NCBI RefSeq assembly: GCF_000003815.2
Contig: NC_049990.1
Coordinates: 21,903,297-21,967,296 of the forward strand
Source: Branchiostoma floridae
Taxonomy: Eukaryota; Chordata; Leptocardii; Amphioxiformes; Branchiostomatidae
Direction: 5' to 3'
Length of the DNA stretch: 64,000 nucleotides
Part shown: positions 59,701-64,000 of the stretch, piece by piece
How the letters are laid out: every line of letters starts with the position of its first letter
How positions within the stretch are numbered: the first letter of the stretch is position 1
Position numbers and translations under genes: made by a program
Notes under the pieces: model-generated
The model's input: the letters and a program-made list of their open reading frames with translations, nothing else
Databases searched by the model: none
Told to the model about the DNA's origin: nothing

Positions 59701-60746
59701 CTTTCAACAATCACTACTAATTTTTGCTTACTTTTCCTCAGAGCTTCTAATTGGAGTTCTGCTATTCACTGCTATATGTAGCCAATGTAGGTGGCGCTTT
59801 TGAGGCAAGAACACAATGCCAAACGTGGCTAAGTCTGTATCCCCCTCATCACTGTCATGGAAAGTCATTCACTTTATTTCTTGTCTTTCCAGTGGGCGTT
59901 TGGCGTGTTGCTATGGGAACTCATGACCTTGGGACAGACGCCATATTCTGACATTGACCCGTTTGAGATGGCCTCGTACCTGAGGGACGGTTTCAGGGCA
60001 CCCCAACCCATCAACTGTCCTGATGAACTGTGAGTTCTACAGTTGTTCTTGGACTGTTATCCATGTTTTTTTTGGTGTGTGTGTGTGTGCGCGTGTGTGT
60101 GTGCGTGTGCGCGCGTGTGTGTGTGTTAGCATGCATATGGCATGTTCATGTGCGTGTGATGAATGTGTGTGTGTGTGTGTGCGTGATGAATGTGTGTGTG
60201 TGTGCGTGTGTGTTAGCATGCATACGGCATGTTCGTGTGCGTGCGTGTGTGTGCGTGTATGTATGTGTGTGTGTGTGTGTGATGAATGTGTGTGTGTGTG
60301 TGTGCGTGCGTGTGTGTTAGCATGCATACGGCATGTTAGTGTGTGTGCGTGTGTGTGTATGTATGTGTGTGTGTGTGATGAATGTGTATATGTGTGTCTG
60401 TTTGTCCATGTATGTGCCAACCTACCTTCAATGATGTTTATTTATAACCAAATGAGTTGCGCAAGAAAACACTCAAGGACATTTATTCTTGTAAAACAGA
60501 ATATTAAAAAAATGGTGTTTGGGTTGAGAAGTATTCTGACTGGACCTTATTGTCCATTCTATCTAAGAGCCTTTTAAGATTTTGCTCAGGTTATCATCAA
60601 GTGGCCCTTACACATTTTTTGTTTTTTTCCCCAGGTTTGCAATCATGGCATGTTGCTGGGCCCTGTCACCAGAAGAGAGACCAAAGTTTGCCCAGTTGAC
60701 GGCCTGTCTACAAGAGTTCCACAAGGCCCTGGGACTCTACATATAG
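56765..60746 (+). CDS. RYK: RYK exons 8-13: intracellular pseudokinase domain
   Basis: Exons 56765-56965, 57371-57570, 58259-58368, 59405-59564, 59893-60029 and 60635-60746 (stop TAG). The complete protein is 539 residues; human RYK is about 607. Kinase landmarks: QEGTFGRI glycine loop (272-279), FIKTV with the conserved lysine K297, HRDLATRN (395-402), and DNA in place of DFG (415-417), followed by the RYK signature DYHCLGDNENRPVKW. The loss of DFG is the hallmark of RYK, which is regarded as catalytically inactive and signals by partner recruitment after Wnt binding. The catalytic-loop arginine is kept here, whereas human RYK has HKD. The C-terminus ends GLYI, comparable to the hydrophobic end of vertebrate RYK. 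All exon phases agree. Confidence 0.96.
57606..57830 (+). mobile_element. SINE-like element in RYK intron 9
   Basis: GGTGGCCTTGTGGTTAGGGTGG resembles a tRNA A-box region (TGGTTAGG), followed by GAACTCCCGG where a B box would lie. The body extends to a CAAGAAAGAGAACCCACCAC segment. Boundaries are approximate and the B box is weak. Confidence 0.4.
58580..58697. repeat. Repeat fragment with TCCGTCAATTGACGGA palindrome
   Basis: Several TCCGTCA blocks in both orientations, including a perfect 16-bp palindrome, end in CTAGAGCCCTG, which resembles the hAT-like terminus seen at 25983-26331. Only one end is clear. Confidence 0.4.
58727..59100 (+). repeat. Tandem repeats including a partial copy of RYK exon 10
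   Basis: The block at about 58756-58850 copies the last 50 or so bases of exon 10, its donor and about 35 bases of intron (GGTGGTGCACAGAGACCTGG then CACTAGAAACTGTGTGTAAG). It is followed by two tandem units of roughly 125 bp (about 58850-58975 and 58976-59100) sharing ACAAGTGTAGTGTGTAAGTA and CTTGTGAAAAGTTTTGTAAC. The same leader occurs just before the exon copy. The copy lacks the 5' half of the exon and an acceptor. Confidence 0.8.
60075..60395. repeat. (GT)n-rich minisatellite in RYK intron 12
   Basis: Long GT/GC alternating tract interrupted by recurring GATGAATGTGTG and TTAGCATGCATACGGCATGTT blocks, so a higher-order unit is being repeated. It yields spurious Cys/Val-rich and Thr/His-rich open frames. 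Confidence 0.95.
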
Positions 60747-61973
60747 ACAACAATAAACACTTGTGTACATAACAGTTGAATATAATGGTTCTAGAAGTAT
60801 CAAAAATGTATGTAACAAATGTATTGATATTGGTATCAAAAAGGGATACAACTGTATGTATTCAAGATATGAAAAATGATGCTTTTGCACACTCTTCATT
60901 ACAGTGTTGAAATGTACCATTGATATAGCTATATTCGTATGACATGCATATACATAGCATGGAAGAATATTTTCTGTGTGATGAACATGTGCATGCTATA
61001 TTTGCAGAATGATTGTTTTTGTCTGTGTTTAAGTTATGAAACTTCTACCAAGTAGAGAGCTGTGTTTTCTCCAAATACCACACAAGTCTAGTCCCCAAAA
61101 TGTAACAAGATTTATGTAGTTTTTCAGAAGATGATCCTTCTCCATACTTAGTTTTATGGTTTCAAAATGACTATTTCTCCACTGGATAGAGTTATTGTAA
61201 GTTCTAGAAGTGGTTTAGCAGGTATATGTATTTATGGTGTACACAAGTGTGCAGTTGTTAGAGAAGGTGCAGTTCGAGGAAGAGTTTTTTTAAAAACTAC
61301 AAACATGACAATGAAGTTGTATTTAAATCTGCTCTCACTGAAAGAGCCTCAACTGTTGTATCAATGAACTTGTATTGGTGTAAGTGCTGTTATAATGTAA
61401 CTGTGCCTTGGAAAATTCAATATTGTCTATATCAAATGGACTTTTTCATACATGTAATTCTAAAATCATAATTAGAAGGACAGATAATCATATGTGCAGA
61501 CTCTCTTTTAACTGCTCTAAATGTCTGTTGGGGAAGATGCTCAAATCAAAAACGTACTTGATATAGAAGAGATTTCAGCATGTGTGGATGTCATTTGCTT
61601 CTCTACATATAAAACTACAACATATTTGTGCTGTATGTTGATTCAAAAAGTAGTAGTACAAATGTACTCTGAATCCAAATTGCCATGTCACTGAAAATGC
61701 TTGCACCAATTTCACCACTTTCTTTGCTCCATTGATGAACTTGAAGTCACAACTAATGCTTCCCAAACCTGTGCTCATACTATCATTTGTAAAACATTGT
61801 GGAAATGTTTCATGGTAAAATGTAAATAGTGATTGTGTATATATGTATATGTGAATAGACTTTTTACAATTGTATGTGACTATGTGAGCTTGTGTGCATG
61901 TGTGTATGTGCATGTGAGTGTGTGTGTGTGTGTATACTTATGTGTACTATGTATGTTTGTGTCAAAGTAAGTT

Positions 61974-62013
<40 letters not shown>

Positions 62014-63168
62014 CAGATATGTATTTAATACATTGTGTACAGTATGACAATCTCTGACAAAGTGATGTGCGGTAGTAATCTGTATCATTATTACATGATA
62101 TTTAATGGCAAACGAATACAGCTCAATATGCGCAACAACTAATACCATATCTTCTATGTGTAGTCCCTTTTTTTCAGTTAATATCTCTTGCATCAAGCCA
62201 GGTTCATATTCTTCTCACTGTAATTTGTATTGCCTGATTTTAATTAGTATTCAGATAGCGAATGTGTTGCCAAAAATGCTGTTACGTCAACTTGTTTTTA
62301 AATTGAATTTAACTTACATTTGTTTTTGTTTTAAAGAAGACAACTCCATGACTGTATCATAGTTTTAGTTATTTATATGTAAGACACATGTAGCCTTAAA
62401 CCACAGCCATAGCCTGGTGGGTACATGTGTGCATTGTATGCTCTGTCCCTGTTCCCTAAGGAGGAAAGGTTCCAGGCTATAGTAGAAGACTATATGTTAA
62501 AGTTTGACAAATCAAAACTGCTGTGGCTGCACTTTGTGTGCCTTGTGGCAATTGTAGATAGTTTTGTATATTCTATCATAATATCTGCACTGAGTTATAT
62601 GCCAGAATATATTCTATATTGACAAATCTTATGTCATTCTAAGAAACTGATGATATTCACAATCAGTTTGAACACTTTTTTGTGTGTACATGTATTTTTT
62701 TTAGAAATACATCAAATGAATTTGTCATTCAGATTCACCCTTGTACCAAATTTGCATCTTTTTGTTCCCACGTTTCAATTTTTTTCACTGATCTCATTTA
62801 TACATCTAGTTCTAACACTTGAAGATGATGTGCACTATGTGGTTGTATTTAAGTTGTAATACTTCAGTTGACACATTATGAACTGTTTGGTAACTTCCAA
62901 TTGAAACCTTAACAAAAAGGAGGGAGGCATACATACAAATAGAGGTTGAATACTGCCTTCTACTTGTTCATATTTCAGATATATTGTGTTGCACTCAAAG
63001 ACTGTTCATGACATTTTCTACCCTTGCCTCAGTCACTACTGTTACATTTATGTACAGAAACTCACTATATTTTTCTACACTGTTCGTTCTGTACTGGGTT
63101 GTCTGACCATTGTTGCATATTCATACACCAACAGCCATGATAGTTTTGTGTTTTATGTGTATAATAAA
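60747..63168 (+). other. RYK: RYK 3' UTR
   Basis: No coding sequence after the stop at 60744-60746. AATAAA occurs at 60752-60757, too near the stop to be the only signal, and at 63163-63168. The latter would give a 3' UTR of about 2.4 kb. Which signal is used is not known. A (TG)n tract lies at about 61910-62010. Confidence 0.45.
61910..62010. repeat. (TG)n microsatellite
   Basis: Two TG runs separated by ATACTTATGTGTACTATG-like sequence, the second (about 61977-62010) nearly pure. Probably polymorphic. Confidence 0.9.
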
Positions 63169-64000
63169 ACATTCTGATGGTGATTTGATGGTTCCTGACT
63201 GGTTATTATTTCTACTTTCTTGATGGCTTATTCCTATATGTATGTATGCCATATCTTTAGGAGGTAATCTTTTCAGTGTGCAAATACGTAACTTAAAATC
63301 ATTGAGGGATGTTTGGATTTTGGAAAATAGTGAAAAAAGCATCTACATTTAACTTTGTACATAAACTCATTCTGCTTGCTTTTAATGTTATGCATTGGTA
63401 GGTACAGGAGACCTCCTGAAAATACATGTACATGTACCTGTTTTTTTGTCACATCAATTAAGAATCCATTAATTCCGATAGAGACATAAACCATAGATTA
63501 CCTTGCAATAAATTCTCAATTGGAAAATAGCAGCAAAAACAATTGAAATGCCAAAAAATATCTCTAATGGTTCCAATGATTGGTTAAAAGTGTTCAGCAG
63601 GCAAAATGCCTTTGTTCAACGTCATCATATTTCACCTGTCGTATGCTGCACTTCACATAAATCCTGCTAGGTGTCACTCCTACACTGCAAGTAGAATTTG
63701 TTGATTCCGATGGTGTAACGTTGTGTCTAACTGGGTCAAAGGTTCGGTAAAATGTATCATATTTATCCATCACGATGTTTATCAGATGGTGTTACTTATA
63801 TCATATTTTATGCACTTGAAATTCAATATTCCGTTTCAAGCAGAAGTGCCCGTCTATCTCCGAGGGGTGCAGCCGCTACCGGGAACAGCCAATCCCATCA
63901 AAACATGCGGGTATTACCCCTGGGCATTTTAGCGATCAAGGAAGTGGATATTTTGGTGCATTCCTCGTGAAAAAGGAGTCCTGGTTTGACAATTTGCAAC
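63169..64000 (+). other. Right-end intergenic sequence
   Basis: No gene is supported. A short CpG-containing piece near 63840-63930 follows TTTCAAG and could look like an exon, but its frame closes quickly and nothing recognisable is encoded. Confidence 0.35.

Noticed and set aside
60023-60577. A 184-codon Cys/Val-rich open frame and a Thr/His-rich one on the other strand
   Set aside because: Both are translations of the (GT)n minisatellite in RYK intron 12.
63835-63935. A possible exon of the next gene at the right edge
   Set aside because: Acceptor context is weak (TTTCAAG), the frame closes after about 30 codons and no family is recognised.

Overview
The window is animal genomic DNA, most likely a lancelet (Branchiostoma). 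It has multi-exon genes with GT-AG introns, an NB-ARC/TPR/double-Death-domain gene of a type known to be expanded in amphioxus, clear vertebrate-like orthologues (RYK, CWC15), dense short inverted-repeat elements and tRNA-derived SINEs, and N-run gaps of a draft assembly. The species is inferred from gene content and repeat style; no database search was possible. Layout: (1) 164-6255, plus strand, the 3' part of a STAND-type NTPase gene (NB-ARC, TPRs, two Death domains); its 5' end lies outside the window. (2) 7497-9996, minus strand, a complete six-exon CWC15 spliceosome-protein gene, tail-to-tail with gene 1 and head-to-head with RYK. (3) 10867-60746, plus strand, a complete thirteen-exon RYK gene (WIF ectodomain, one transmembrane helix, pseudokinase). 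Its first intron is about 41.7 kb. (4) Two more genes lie inside that intron. A plus-strand gene with a non-coding first exon (to 30932) and a long single coding exon (31897-35230) encodes a DUF6589-like protein with inserted ankyrin-like repeats; its frame is broken once near 32.7 kb. A convergent minus-strand gene (37433-40216) encodes a RecQ-family helicase with an N-terminal zinc-finger-like segment. Between their 3' ends, beside a 100-N gap, sits an inverted piece of a second RecQ copy. The rest is intron and intergenic DNA carrying MITE-like elements, foldbacks, SINE-like elements, microsatellites, a 3.3 kb terminal-inverted-repeat element with internal duplications, and six assembly gaps (24180-24479, 25459-25837, 31249-31348, 37129-37228, 43399-44103, 56291-56390). 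The genes do not form an obvious pathway: innate-immunity/apoptosis-type signalling, pre-mRNA splicing, Wnt reception, and two possibly mobile or domesticated genes nested in an intron. The pieces most worth a second look are the DUF6589-ankyrin gene, its convergent RecQ neighbour with an inverted paralogous tail, and the partial duplication of a RYK kinase exon within its own downstream intron. Exon boundaries were read by eye from splice consensus, frame and homology. For RYK and CWC15 the summed exons give whole numbers of codons (540 and 217 including stop), which supports those models.
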